In this document: positions 35,351-45,241 of the stretch, piece after piece
Position numbering within the stretch: position 1 is the first letter of the stretch
Layout: each line of letters begins with the position of its first letter
DNA from: an uncultured Clostridia bacterium
GTDB lineage: Bacteria; Bacillota; Clostridia; TANB77; CAG-508
Assembly (NCBI GenBank): GCA_934177485.1
Contig: CAKPPF010000001.1
Span: 333,476 to 397,475 of the forward strand
Direction: 5' to 3'
DNA: 64,000 nucleotides
The notes under the pieces: generated by a model
Database searches by the model: none
Told to the model about the DNA's origin: nothing
The model's input: only the letters and a program-made list of their open reading frames with translations
Program-made: the position numbers and the translations under genes

Positions 35351-35914
35351 ATGAATAAAATATTTAAAGGATTTTTTTGTGTTGCAATTATTGTAATACT
35401 TTTATTAAGTTTCCTTTATATAAATGCTGAACATAGATATGATTTAACTAAAATAGAAGATGTAAAAACAGATGAAAATTATATACAAGTATCTTACAAT
35501 ACTGAAGAAAAAATTGAAGATAAAAGCGTATTGGGAATACTAGCAATAGAAAAAATCAATTTGAAAGCAACTGTAAAAGAAGGAAGCACGCAAAAGATTT
35601 TACAAAATTATGTAGGACATATAATAGAAACTGCAAAATTTGATGGAAATATTGGACTTGCAGCACATAATAGACTAAATAGATATTCGTATTTTGCAAG
35701 GATTAATGAATTAGAAAAAGGCGACGAGATAATATATAAAACAAAGTTTTATACAAGAAAATATAAAGTTACTAAAAAAGTTGTAATATACGATACAGAT
35801 TGGAGTTATTTAGAAAAAACAAAAGATAATAGAATAACAATGATAACTTGCATACAGGATAAACCAAATCAAAGGTTATGTGTACAAGCGGTAGAATATA
35901 AGGAGGATAAATGA
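35351..35914 (+). CDS. Class D-type sortase
   Basis: A 187-residue membrane-anchored transpeptidase that joins LPxTG-type proteins to the envelope. I start at MNKIFKGF because GGGAGG lies 5 bases upstream. There is an N-terminal span (FFCVAIIVILLLSFLYI), then the sortase barrel with VLGILAIEKINLKATVKEG, catalytic H106 (GLAAHNR), C167 (MITCIQD) and R175 (NQRLCV). The spacing of C and R is that of sortases. Its last codons overlap the start of the adhesin gene by 4 bp, so the adhesin is the likely substrate. Confidence 0.9.
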   Translation: MNKIFKGFFCVAIIVILLLSFLYINAEHRYDLTKIEDVKTDENYIQVSYNTEEKIEDKSVLGILAIEKINLKATVKEGSTQKILQNYVGHIIETAKFDGNIGLAAHNRLNRYSYFARINELEKGDEIIYKTKFYTRKYKVTKKVVIYDTDWSYLEKTKDNRITMITCIQDKPNQRLCVQAVEYKEDK

Positions 35915-38900
35915 AAAATAAAATATCAATAATTTTTTTAATTATAATTATTTTTACAAATGCATTAACACCTGTTTTAAATGCGGTAGAAATAAATAAA
36001 GCAGATTTAACTTATGATCATGCAATAGATACTCATATAAAATTTTATAATGGAGGAGCTTGGCATACTATAAAATGTGGATACATAAGTTATAAAATAA
36101 ATGGTGAAAAGTATCCAGCATATTGCATAAAACACGGAGTTCATGGAGTAGATGAAGAAGGAGACTATACAGTAACAATAAATGATTTGTTAAAAGATAA
36201 GTTAATTTACAATACTATACTAAATGGTTATCCTTATAAAACACCAATGCAGTTAGGTGTTGAAACAATAGATGATGCATATGTTGCAACAAAACAAGCA
36301 ATTAATACAGTTTTATTAGAAAGAAATGTATATGAATTTTATAAAGCGACTGATGAAAAGGGAGAAAAAATAATTAATGCTATATATAACATATCTGAAA
36401 ATGGTAAAAAAGGTAATGAAGTTAATAAAGATGCCCAAGTTAATGTGCAAAAAGTTGGAAAACTGATCCAAGAAGAAAATTTTTATTATCAAGAATATAA
36501 AGTAACATCTGACAGAAATATATCTGAATATGAAATAGAGAATATAACAGGTTTTCCATCTGGAAGTATTTTAACAGATGTTAATGGAAAAGAAACAAGA
36601 AAGTTTAATAATGGAGAAAATTTTAAAGTTAAAATACCTAAAACACAAATGAACAAAAATATTAACGGAACCATTTGTGTATCTGCAAACTGCAAAACTA
36701 ATCCAGTTTTTTTCGGAGAAGCTCCAAGAAATAATATACAAAATTATGCTGTAACATATAAACCATATGCTAATTATAAAACTAGTACAGTATTAAATGA
36801 AAATACTAATATATCTAGCATAAAAATTATAAAAAAAGATGAAGAGAATAAAACTCCAATAAAAAATGTTGTATTTGGACTATATAAAGATAATAAACTA
36901 ATTACAACTGCAACTACAAATGAAGACGGAATTGCATTATTTGAAAATTTATACCAAGGTGAATATAAAATAAAAGAAGAAGTTGCAAACGATAATTATG
37001 AAATTAATACAGAATTTATAAACATAAATTTAAAATACAATGAACAAATTGTTAAAGAAATCACCAATAAACACAAAAAAGGAAGTCTCAAAATTACAAA
37101 AATAGATAAAGACGATAAAACTTTAACTTTAGGTGGAATAGAATTTGAACTTTATGATTCAAACAACAAATTAATAAAAACTGTTATTACAGATGCAAAT
37201 GGTGAAGCACTTATTAAAAATATTAATATTGGAGAATATGTTTTAAAAGAAACCAAAACCAAGAGAGAATATAATTTATGTATAGACAAAAATATAGTAG
37301 TCGAATGGAACAAGCTTACTGATTTAAAAATTGAAAATGAAAAGAAAAAAGGAAGAATAAAAATAATTAAAGAAGATAAGGAAGAAAGTGAAATAAAACT
37401 TGAAGGAGTAGAGTTCCAAATTATAGATGTAAACGGCAAAGTCGTTGAAACACTTTTTACAGATAAAAATGGTGAAGCTATTAGTTCAAAACTACTAATA
37501 GGAAATTACAAAGTAAAAGAAGTAGGACTTGGAAAAAATTTAAATTATATTATTAATTCACATGAATACGATATATTAGTAAAAAATAATGAAACAATTC
37601 AAATAAAAATTCAAAACGAACATAAAAAAGGAAATTTGAAAATAATAAAAGTAGATAAGGACGATAATTCTTTGACATTAGGTGGAATAGAGTTTGAACT
37701 TATAGATGAAAAAGGCAAGGTAATTGATAGCTTAATTACAGATGCAAATGGAGAGGCAAAAATTGATAACATAAATGTTGGAAAATATACATTAAAAGAA
37801 ACAGAAACTAAAAAAGAATATAACCTATGTTTAGATAAAGAACTTACTGTTGAATGGAATAAAACATCTATTATAAAAATTGAAAATGAAAAGAAGAAAG
37901 GAAAAATTGAAATATACAAAAAGGATAAAGACAATCAAGAAATTAAAATTGATAATGTAGAATTTAATATCTTAAATGGAGAAAATAAAATAGTAGAAAA
38001 TCTTAAAACAAATGAGAATGGTTATGCTGTAAGCTCTTTGCTACCAATAGGAGAGTATTATTTACAAGAAATAAAAACAGATAGTAAGTACATATTAGAT
38101 AATAGTAAAATTAAAATAAAAGTAAAAGATAATGAAACAGAAAAGTTAGAAGTACTTAATGAAAAGAAAAAAGGAATAATTAAAATAATAAAAATTAGTG
38201 GAGAGGATAGCGTATTCTTAAATAAATATAAAGGAGACAAATTATCTGGAGTAGTATTTGAAATATATAACAAAAATAATGAACTTATTGAACAGGTTTG
38301 TACGGACGAAAATGGAGAAGCGGTAAGTAAAAAATTAGAAGTTGGCTTATATAGAATAAAGGAAAAAAGCACAATTAATGGTTATATTTTAAATAAAAAA
38401 GATTTCTTTGTTAATATAACTCAAAACGAGCAAATAGAAGAGATAGTAATAAAAAATAGTCCGATTATTCCAAAAGTAAAAATTGAAAAAAAGCGGACAA
38501 GAGTATGCAGAAAAAAATGAGGAAATAAAGTACGAATTTAATATTAAAAATTTAAGCAATACAAACTTGGAAAAATTAATCTGGAAAGAATATATTCCAT
38601 ACAAACAATCAAAAATTACTCAAATAATAACAGGAACTTATAATGAAGAGTTAAATTATAATATTTATTATAAAATTAATAATGGAGAATATAAACTTTT
38701 AAAAGAATGTAATTCTAAGGTGAGTGAATACATTAATTTACAAAGTATTGAACTACAAGCTAACGAAGATATTACAGAAATAATGGTTGAGTACAACAAT
38801 GTGTCGAATAATTTTGAAAATGTAATTAAACCAGTAGTATATATAAAAGTAAATGATAAAGTAAAAAACAATGAAAAAATAATAAATAATACAGAATTAA

Positions 38901-39001
38901 TAGGACAAGTTGATGGATTTGAAGTAATAGACAAAAGCAAATATGAGACCTTAGTAAAAAAAAAGACAATTTCAAAAAAGCTTCCAAAGACAGGTGGCTA
39001 A
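35911..39001 (+). CDS. Thioester/CnaB-repeat surface adhesin ending in LPKTGG, one frameshift
   Basis: Signal peptide (IIFLIIIIFTNALTPVLNA), then a thioester domain with C72 (YPAYCIKHG) and Q129 (TKQAIN), whose side chains crosslink in this family and can bind host amines. Six or so CnaB domains follow (GSLKITKIDKDD ... LKET ... NEKKKG units), which form Lys-Asn isopeptide bonds. An extra C at 38494, directly before GG, shifts the frame and yields an early TGA at 38518. Removing it joins the rest (GQEYAEKNEEIKYEFNIKN) to a 1029-residue protein. It ends exactly at LPKTGG, with no hydrophobic tail. No sequence in the other frames supplies one. Confidence 0.85.
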
Positions 39002-39029
39002 TAGAATTGAAAGAGGAGAAAAAAGTAAT

Positions 39030-39305
39030 ATGAAAGAAGAAAACAGTATTAATATATTAGAATTATTAAAAGTAATTAGCGAAGAAATAAAAGAAACAAG
39101 AAAAAACAGTAGTGAACATATACAAGGATTAGAACAAATAAATAAATCAATTATTAAAATATCGGATATATGTAAGAGTTTTCAAGTAAATGATAACATG
39201 TATAAAAACAATGAATTTAATGAGTATGAGAGAATAATCTTGAAAAACCTAGAAAGTAGAATTTCTATACTTGAAGAAAACAAAGAAACATATAAATTAA
39301 ACTAA
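39030..39305 (+). CDS. Small coiled-coil protein, unknown
   Basis: A 91-residue, charged, helical protein (INILELLKVISEEIKETRKNS ... IILKNLESRISILEENKE) with heptad-like spacing in both halves. I start at the ATG 11 bases after GAGGAG, 28 bp after the adhesin stop, so it is likely the third gene of the sortase-adhesin unit. No signal peptide or membrane segment. Not recognised. Confidence 0.65.
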   Translation: MKEENSINILELLKVISEEIKETRKNSSEHIQGLEQINKSIIKISDICKSFQVNDNMYKNNEFNEYERIILKNLESRISILEENKETYKLN

Positions 39306-39352
39306 TAAAATATTTTTAAAGAGAATTAATACTTTTAATTAATTTCATAATT

Positions 39353-39421
39353 GAGTAGGCACAAAACTTGCTCCTATAAAAAAATTAATAGAGCACGTTA
39401 TGGCAGGTTTTGTACTTACTC
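39353..39421. repeat. Two degenerate family B repeats
   Basis: GAGTAGGCACAAAACTTGCTC (39353-39373, split as GAGTAGG-CACAAAA-CTTGCTC) and GGCAGGTTTTGTACTTACTC (39402-39421) in opposite orientation, both with decayed arms. Confidence 0.5.
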
Positions 39422-39487
39422 GAAAACTTAGTATTATTTCAATTCATTAACTAGTAATATATTTTCTGAAATTTATGTTAAAAATAT

Positions 39488-39516
39488 TTGACATTTTAAT
39501 TTTTTTAATAGATAAT
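39488..39516 (+). promoter_or_regulatory. Promoter of glgP
   Basis: TTGACA (39488-39493), 17 bp of T-rich spacer, GATAAT (39511-39516). Confidence 0.6.
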
Positions 39517-39570
39517 AAATATAATTATTACAAATGAAATTGTGAAATGTACAAGGGAGGAAATTATATA

Positions 39571-42138
39571 ATGTATATTTTTAATAGAATAACTGTTAAT
39601 CCACAGTTACCTAGTAGAATTAATAAACTTTCAGAAATTTCAAATAATCTTTGGTGGTCTTGGAATACAGACTTTTTAAAAATATTTAAAGAAATTGATA
39701 TTGATTTATGGGAGAAAGTTGAAAAAAATCCTGTTAAATTCTTAAAATTAGTATCTCAAGAAAAACTTGAGCAAGCTGTTTTAAATCCATCAATTTTAAA
39801 GCAATATGATAAAATTGTTGATGATTTTGAAGGATACATAAATAGCAAAAATACTTGGTTTTCTAAAAAATACCCAAATAATAAAAATGATTTAATAGCA
39901 TATTTTTCTGCAGAATATGGTCTAGATGAAACTGTACCAATTTATTCTGGGGGATTAGGAATATTATCTGGAGATCACCTAAAATCTGCCAGTGATTTAG
40001 GGATACCTTTAGTTGCAGTTGGACTTTTATATAAAAATGGATATTTTCATCAAAAAATTGATGCATATGGAAATCAAAAAAGCATATACAAAGATATAGA
40101 TTTAATGAATATGCCTATAAATCCAGTTAAGGATGATAAGGGCAATGATTTAAAAATATTATTAAAATTACCAGGAAAAAATTTATATTTAAAAGTATGG
40201 AACATAAAAGTTGGAAGAGTAACATTGTATTTACTTGACTCCGATATAGCAGAGAATACAGATGAAGATTATAGAAATATAACATTAAGACTATATGGTG
40301 GAGACCAAGAAATGAGAATAGAACAAGAGATTGTTCTTGGCATAGGTGGTGTAAACTTATTAAAAACATTAGGATTAAATCCATCAGTTTATCATATGAA
40401 TGAAGGCCACTCATCTTTCTTATTGTTAGAAGTTATGAAAAATATTGTAAAAGAAAAGAAAGTTTCATTTAATATAGCACGAGATATTACTTCTTCTCAA
40501 ACAGTATTTACAACGCATACTCCTGTTCCAGCTGGAAATGATATATTCCCAGTTGAACTAGTGGAAAAACACCTTAAAGGCTATTGGACAAAACTTGGAA
40601 TAGATAAAGAAACATTTTTAAGATTAGGAATGAAACCAAATGATAGCCTAGATAATGGATTTAACATGGGAATTCTCGCATTAAAAATTGCAGGAAAGAA
40701 AAACGGCGTAAGTAAGTTACATGGAGCAGTATCTAGAGAATTATTTGGAGATGTATGGCCTAATATTGCAGCAAATGAATCACCAATAACTCATGTTACA
40801 AATGGTATTCATACATGTTCATGGCTTGCACCAAACTTAAAGAAAATATATAATAAATATTTAACACCATACTGGCAAGATAGTATACAAATTGATGATA
40901 CTTGGAAGAAAATTGAAAATATTCCTAATTCAGAATTATGGGGAGAACATATTGCCAGAAAAGAAAAACTATTTGAGCTTGTAAAACAAAATATGACATC
41001 TTATATGAGAAGCAATGGAAAAAGCTATGAAGAAATAAATGATATTGTTTCAAAATTAAATCCAAATGCATTAACAATTGGATTTGCTAGAAGATTTGCA
41101 ACCTACAAAAGAGCAACCTTGATATTTAGAGACTTGGAAAGAATAACTCAAATATTAAATAATTCAGATAAGCCAGTACAAATTATTTTCGCAGGAAAAG
41201 CTCATCCTGCAGATAAAGAAGGGCAAGATTTATTAAGATATATATATGAAATATCTATGAAGCCACAATTTAAAGGAAAAGTTTTTGTGCTAGAAAATTA
41301 CAATATAGGAATAGCAAGATACTTGGTAAGTGGCGTTGATGTATGGCTTAACAATCCAAGAAGACCAATGGAAGCATCTGGAACAAGTGGACAAAAAGCT
41401 TCTGTAAATGGCGTTATTAACTTTAGTGTTTTAGATGGTTGGTGGGCAGAAGGATATAATTCAAAAAATGGTTGGACTATTGGAACAAATGATGAATATG
41501 ATTCATATGAAATACAAGACAATGCAGACTCATCAAGTATGTATAATACTTTAGAAAATAAAATAATACCAATATATTATGACAAAGACAAGAATGGTAT
41601 TTCTGAAAAGTGGATGCAAATAATGAAAAATTCTATAATATCTACGGGTGGAAGATATAGCACATCTAGAATGCTTTGCGATTATACAAATAATCTATAT
41701 ATGCCTCTAGTAGAATTAAACAAAAAATATTATACAGATTTGTCAAATGTTGCGGCTTATAATGAGTGGAAAGACAAAATGTATATTAATTGGGATAAAA
41801 TTAAAATTGAACAATATAACAATCTAGATAACATATCAATTGACGCAGGAAACAAAATAGAAGTGAATTGCAAAGTTACACTTCCAGATATATCAGTAGA
41901 AAATATTAATGTAGAGGTGTATGCTGGAAGAATTACAGATAATGGAACAATAGAAAATATAGTCATAATGCCTATGGAGCTAGTAGACGAAAATGATGAA
42001 AACAGAGAATACATGTTCAAAGCAAAATTAGAGCTAACAACAGGTGGAAATTATGGTTATACATTCAGAGTTATGCCAAAACATGAAATGTTATTAGATG
42101 CAGAAAACTTAGACTTAATAAAATGGATAACACAATAA
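39571..42138 (+). CDS. glgP: Alpha-glucan (glycogen) phosphorylase, GT35
   Basis: Releases glucose-1-phosphate from glycogen or maltodextrin, PLP-dependent. It has 855 residues. I start at MYIFNRITVNPQLP, 10 bases after GGGAGG. The N-terminal DUF3417-type domain (LPSRINKLSEISNNLWWSWN) marks the long bacterial/archaeal subtype. The catalytic core has AYFSAEYGLDETVPIYSGGLGILSGDHLKSASDLG, HMNEGHSSF, FTTHTPVPAGND, FARRFATYKRA and EASGTSGQKASVNG with the PLP lysine. A C-terminal beta domain follows. It is a single gene with its own promoter and terminator. Confidence 0.95.
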   Translation: MYIFNRITVNPQLPSRINKLSEISNNLWWSWNTDFLKIFKEIDIDLWEKVEKNPVKFLKLVSQEKLEQAVLNPSILKQYDKIVDDFEGYINSKNTWFSKKYPNNKNDLIAYFSAEYGLDETVPIYSGGLGILSGDHLKSASDLGIPLVAVGLLYKNGYFHQKIDAYGNQKSIYKDIDLMNMPINPVKDDKGNDLKILLKLPGKNLYLKVWNIKVGRVTLYLLDSDIAENTDEDYRNITLRLYGGDQEMRIEQEIVLGIGGVNLLKTLGLNPSVYHMNEGHSSFLLLEVMKNIVKEKKVSFNIARDITSSQTVFTTHTPVPAGNDIFPVELVEKHLKGYWTKLGIDKETFLRLGMKPNDSLDNGFNMGILALKIAGKKNGVSKLHGAVSRELFGDVWPNIAANESPITHVTNGIHTCSWLAPNLKKIYNKYLTPYWQDSIQIDDTWKKIENIPNSELWGEHIARKEKLFELVKQNMTSYMRSNGKSYEEINDIVSKLNPNALTIGFARRFATYKRATLIFRDLERITQILNNSDKPVQIIFAGKAHPADKEGQDLLRYIYEISMKPQFKGKVFVLENYNIGIARYLVSGVDVWLNNPRRPMEASGTSGQKASVNGVINFSVLDGWWAEGYNSKNGWTIGTNDEYDSYEIQDNADSSSMYNTLENKIIPIYYDKDKNGISEKWMQIMKNSIISTGGRYSTSRMLCDYTNNLYMPLVELNKKYYTDLSNVAAYNEWKDKMYINWDKIKIEQYNNLDNISIDAGNKIEVNCKVTLPDISVENINVEVYAGRITDNGTIENIVIMPMELVDENDENREYMFKAKLELTTGGNYGYTFRVMPKHEMLLDAENLDLIKWITQ

Positions 42139-42148
42139 AATATATAAA

Positions 42149-42187
42149 AGCTAATTTGATTAATATTAATTGAATTAGCTATTTTTA
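42149..42187 (+). terminator. Terminator of glgP
   Basis: AGCTAATT / AATTAGCT arms around a loop that itself contains TAATATTA, then ATTTTTATT. Confidence 0.6.
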
Positions 42188-42330
42188 TTGAATAGGAAAA
42201 ATAGCTAAACGCATGCCTTTTGAGATTTTCTAATTATATAGGCAAAACTGGTAGGCACAAGACATACTCCGACACATTAATTATTTTTTGTATGGAAGCA
42301 GGTTTTGTGTCTGTCCAGAGTATTGAAATT
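42188..42330. repeat. Decayed family A fragment and two family B repeats
   Basis: TTGAATAGGAAAAATAG and GCCTTTTGAGATTTTC (42185-42230) resemble the 5' arm and core of family A. GGTAGGCACAAGACATACTCC (42250-42269) and GCAGGTTTTGTGTCTGTCC (42299-42317) are decayed family B repeats. The gap 42139-42467 holds no gene. Confidence 0.5.
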
Positions 42331-42390
42331 AATTAATTTTTTCTAAAACATTATCTAGTAACGGAAACTAAAAAAAATTTCAAATAAAAC

Positions 42391-42419
42391 TTGTTTTTTT
42401 TATTATTGTAGTGTATGAT
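42391..42419 (+). promoter_or_regulatory. Promoter of the 42468-46333 cluster
   Basis: TTGTTT (42391-42396), 17 bp, TATGAT (42414-42419), about 50 bp before the first gene. Confidence 0.45.
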
Positions 42420-42467
42420 AATATAGTATAATTATTGAAAAAGGAATATTTTAGAGGAGAAAAAATT

Positions 42468-42863
42468 ATGAAAAAAGTTATAGCAATATTTTTTATAGTA
42501 ATTTGCTTATTTTCTATATATACAGCTTACGCAAGTAATCAACAAGTAATAAATAAGCAGACTCAAAGCCAACTAGTAGAAATTAAAGATAAAGAACTAA
42601 AGGAAATTAAAGATTACAATAATAAATATGGAACAGAAAGCTTTGGAATGACCGCATATGTATTAGATAAAGTTAGAATATATAGTATTCCATTTTGCTT
42701 TGTTGGAGTTGCAATTGCTGCAATTTATCAATATGTTTTAGGTGTTAGAAAAATAGATGTAAGAGATAGAGGACTTCAACTAATGATAGGCATAATAACC
42801 GTATTTGTAATATGTCAAGTATTACCATTAATATTTGCCATAGTAGTAACATGGAGGGGATAA
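42468..42863 (+). CDS. Small membrane protein with signal-like N-terminus, unknown
   Basis: A 131-residue protein; GAGGAG lies 8 bases before the chosen ATG. A signal-like segment (KVIAIFFIVICLFSIYTAYA) is followed by a polar stretch with KDKELKEIKDYNNKYG, then two spans (IPFCFVGVAIAAIYQYVLG and LMIGIITVFVICQVLPLIFAIVV). This signal plus two-span plan resembles small VirB2/TrbC-like or pilin-type subunits, but I see no diagnostic motif. It is 3 bp before the TadZ-like gene, so it is co-transcribed with it. Confidence 0.7.
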   Translation: MKKVIAIFFIVICLFSIYTAYASNQQVINKQTQSQLVEIKDKELKEIKDYNNKYGTESFGMTAYVLDKVRIYSIPFCFVGVAIAAIYQYVLGVRKIDVRDRGLQLMIGIITVFVICQVLPLIFAIVVTWRG

Positions 42864-42866
42864 CAA

Positions 42867-45200
42867 ATGAAAGTACTGTTTGCTGTTAATGAAGATGATA
42901 TATCAACACAAGTAGTAAAAAAATATCAAAAAGAATATAAAGAAATAATTTCATATAAAAATATGTATTATTTTAATGCAATAATTAAAGAATTGCAAAG
43001 AGATAAATCTTACGATAGAATTGTTATTAGCGAGGATCTCGAACCATTTGCTAATAATAATTATGATGCTATTGATAAATTTTTATTTGAAAAATTAGAT
43101 AATATCAGTGACGAAGCGACAGGACTAACTGGGGAAGATATTCCAATAATATTAATTACAAAAGAAAGAAGAGAAAAATCTGACCCGATACTTGTAAAAT
43201 TATTTGGAATTGGAATATATAATGCTTTATTAGGTGCGGATAGGACAATTGATAATATATGTAAATTAATAAATAAACCACGTGGAAAGAAAGAAGCTAA
43301 AACATATTATAAAATCGAATCAGATGAAGTAAATTACAAAAGTGAAAGTGAAGACAATGTTAGTGAAACAGAAATAAAAAACATATTAAATCATTATAAG
43401 AGATTAGGAAAAGATGAAGATAAATATATAGAAAGTTTTAATAACATAGCTGCTCAGTATAATGATGCACAGCTAAGAATAATAACAAAATTTTTACCGC
43501 TAAATGTTAAAGCTGTTTTGGAAGAAAGATGCGAAAAATACCAGTCTGTTATGACTTTTGGAGATGCAAGTTCAACAATTAACTCACTTAAAAAACAAAA
43601 AGAAGATAATGGATTAAAAATTGGATTTTTAAAGAACTCTTCAGCAAAACCAACAAAACCAGTAATAGTGCCAACAGCTGTCAAAAAAGTTGCAACAAAG
43701 AAAATTGAGATAAAACCTGTGCAACAACCTAAGATAATTGAAGATGAAGTTAAAGATGAAATCGAACCAATAGAAACTATTCAAGAACCATTACAATACA
43801 ACGAGAAATCTGGATTAAATTCACAAGAAAGTGAAGTAAAAAGGGGTAGAGGTAGACCTAAAAAAGTAGTAGATGTATCAGAACAAATAAAAGAAGATGC
43901 ACCAAAGAGGGGTAGAGGTAGACCTAAAAAGGTTACAATTAGTGATGAACAGACAAATCCAGTATTACCAGGTTTTGATTCTGACTCTAAAAATATAGAA
44001 AAAGAAATTGATTCAATATTACCTGGCTTTGATGATGTAAATGATACATCAAGTGCTATATTACCTGGATTTGAAGAAGAAAAAGAAGAAAAAGCAAGTG
44101 CTATATTACCAGGTTTTGACAATTATGAAGAAGAATCAACAACCTTACCAGGCTTTGATGAAATAGAAAATCAAAATTCAGATACATTACCAGGTGTTGA
44201 AAATACTGAAACAACAGATTTTGATACTTTGCCAGGATTTGATAGTCCAAACAGAAGTATAAACGATAATAATATTAATAATAGTTTAACAAATAACTAT
44301 AATAAAACAACTCATAATACAAATACTAATGTGGCAGGTTTATTATTAAAAGATAAAAAAGTTGTTAGCTTTGTTGGTACTACTAAAAATGGAACTTCAT
44401 TTTTAGTAAATAACTTAGCTAAATGTTTATCATCAATGGGAATAAAAACAGCAATACTTGATTTAACGACTAATAGAAACTCATACTATATATATACTAA
44501 TAATGATGAAAGATTAAGAAATATAGCATATGACTCAATAAAAAAATTAAAACAAGGAATTAATAATGGAATTGAAGTAGATAAATATTTAGATGTTTAC
44601 ACTGCTTTACCAGGAGATAATGTAACATTAGATGATGAAAGTACTATAATTTCTACATTACTTCAAAAATATTCAGTAGTGTTAATGGATTGCGACTTTA
44701 GCACAAGAGCAGAATATTTTGAAATAGCTCAAGAAATATATATAGTTCAAACCTTAGATATTCTTACTATTCAACCTATGACAGCATTTTTAAGGGATTT
44801 AAAAGCCAAAGACATATTAAAACCAGAAAAGGTTAGAGTAGTAATTAATAAAGAATTAAAAGTTAGAGGCTTAACAGAAAGAGCTATAATTGGCGGATTA
44901 GCTTTTTATAATGATCCTGCAATGGCATTTATGACAGAATTATTTAATAAAGATACTGTTAAATATTGTACAATACCATTTGAAGAAGAAATTTATTCAA
45001 AATATTTAGAAGGAATAGTTGATTGTAAGGTCAATATAAGTGGATATTCAAAAAACTTTAATATGAAATTAAAAGAACTTGCCAATATGGTATATCCTTT
45101 ATATGAAAATAAATATAAACCAATGGATAACTATTCTTCAAATAACAAATTTTCTGCAAGCATGAATAACACTTTGGAACAAATGAAAAATAAATATTAA
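42867..45200 (+). CDS. TadZ/CpaE-like protein with AT-hooks and LPGF repeats
   Basis: A 777-residue protein. Residues 1-130 read as a degenerate receiver-like domain (VLFAVNEDD ... IPIILITKERR), as in TadZ/CpaE. A linker at about 320-455 contains two copies of KRGRGRPKK (AT-hook type) and seven LPGF/LPGV units followed by Asp or Glu. The C-terminal 300 residues are a MinD/ParA-like domain (VVSFVGTTKNGTSFLVNNLA; VVLMDCDFSTRAE). The P-loop keeps the first Lys but lacks the GKT core. TadZ proteins place secretion or pilus machinery at a cell pole; the linker motifs are not part of any such protein I know. Confidence 0.75.
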   Translation: MKVLFAVNEDDISTQVVKKYQKEYKEIISYKNMYYFNAIIKELQRDKSYDRIVISEDLEPFANNNYDAIDKFLFEKLDNISDEATGLTGEDIPIILITKERREKSDPILVKLFGIGIYNALLGADRTIDNICKLINKPRGKKEAKTYYKIESDEVNYKSESEDNVSETEIKNILNHYKRLGKDEDKYIESFNNIAAQYNDAQLRIITKFLPLNVKAVLEERCEKYQSVMTFGDASSTINSLKKQKEDNGLKIGFLKNSSAKPTKPVIVPTAVKKVATKKIEIKPVQQPKIIEDEVKDEIEPIETIQEPLQYNEKSGLNSQESEVKRGRGRPKKVVDVSEQIKEDAPKRGRGRPKKVTISDEQTNPVLPGFDSDSKNIEKEIDSILPGFDDVNDTSSAILPGFEEEKEEKASAILPGFDNYEEESTTLPGFDEIENQNSDTLPGVENTETTDFDTLPGFDSPNRSINDNNINNSLTNNYNKTTHNTNTNVAGLLLKDKKVVSFVGTTKNGTSFLVNNLAKCLSSMGIKTAILDLTTNRNSYYIYTNNDERLRNIAYDSIKKLKQGINNGIEVDKYLDVYTALPGDNVTLDDESTIISTLLQKYSVVLMDCDFSTRAEYFEIAQEIYIVQTLDILTIQPMTAFLRDLKAKDILKPEKVRVVINKELKVRGLTERAIIGGLAFYNDPAMAFMTELFNKDTVKYCTIPFEEEIYSKYLEGIVDCKVNISGYSKNFNMKLKELANMVYPLYENKYKPMDNYSSNNKFSASMNNTLEQMKNKY

Positions 45201-45241
45201 TAAAATATGTAAAAATAAGAAACAAGAGGTGAGATGTTTTA

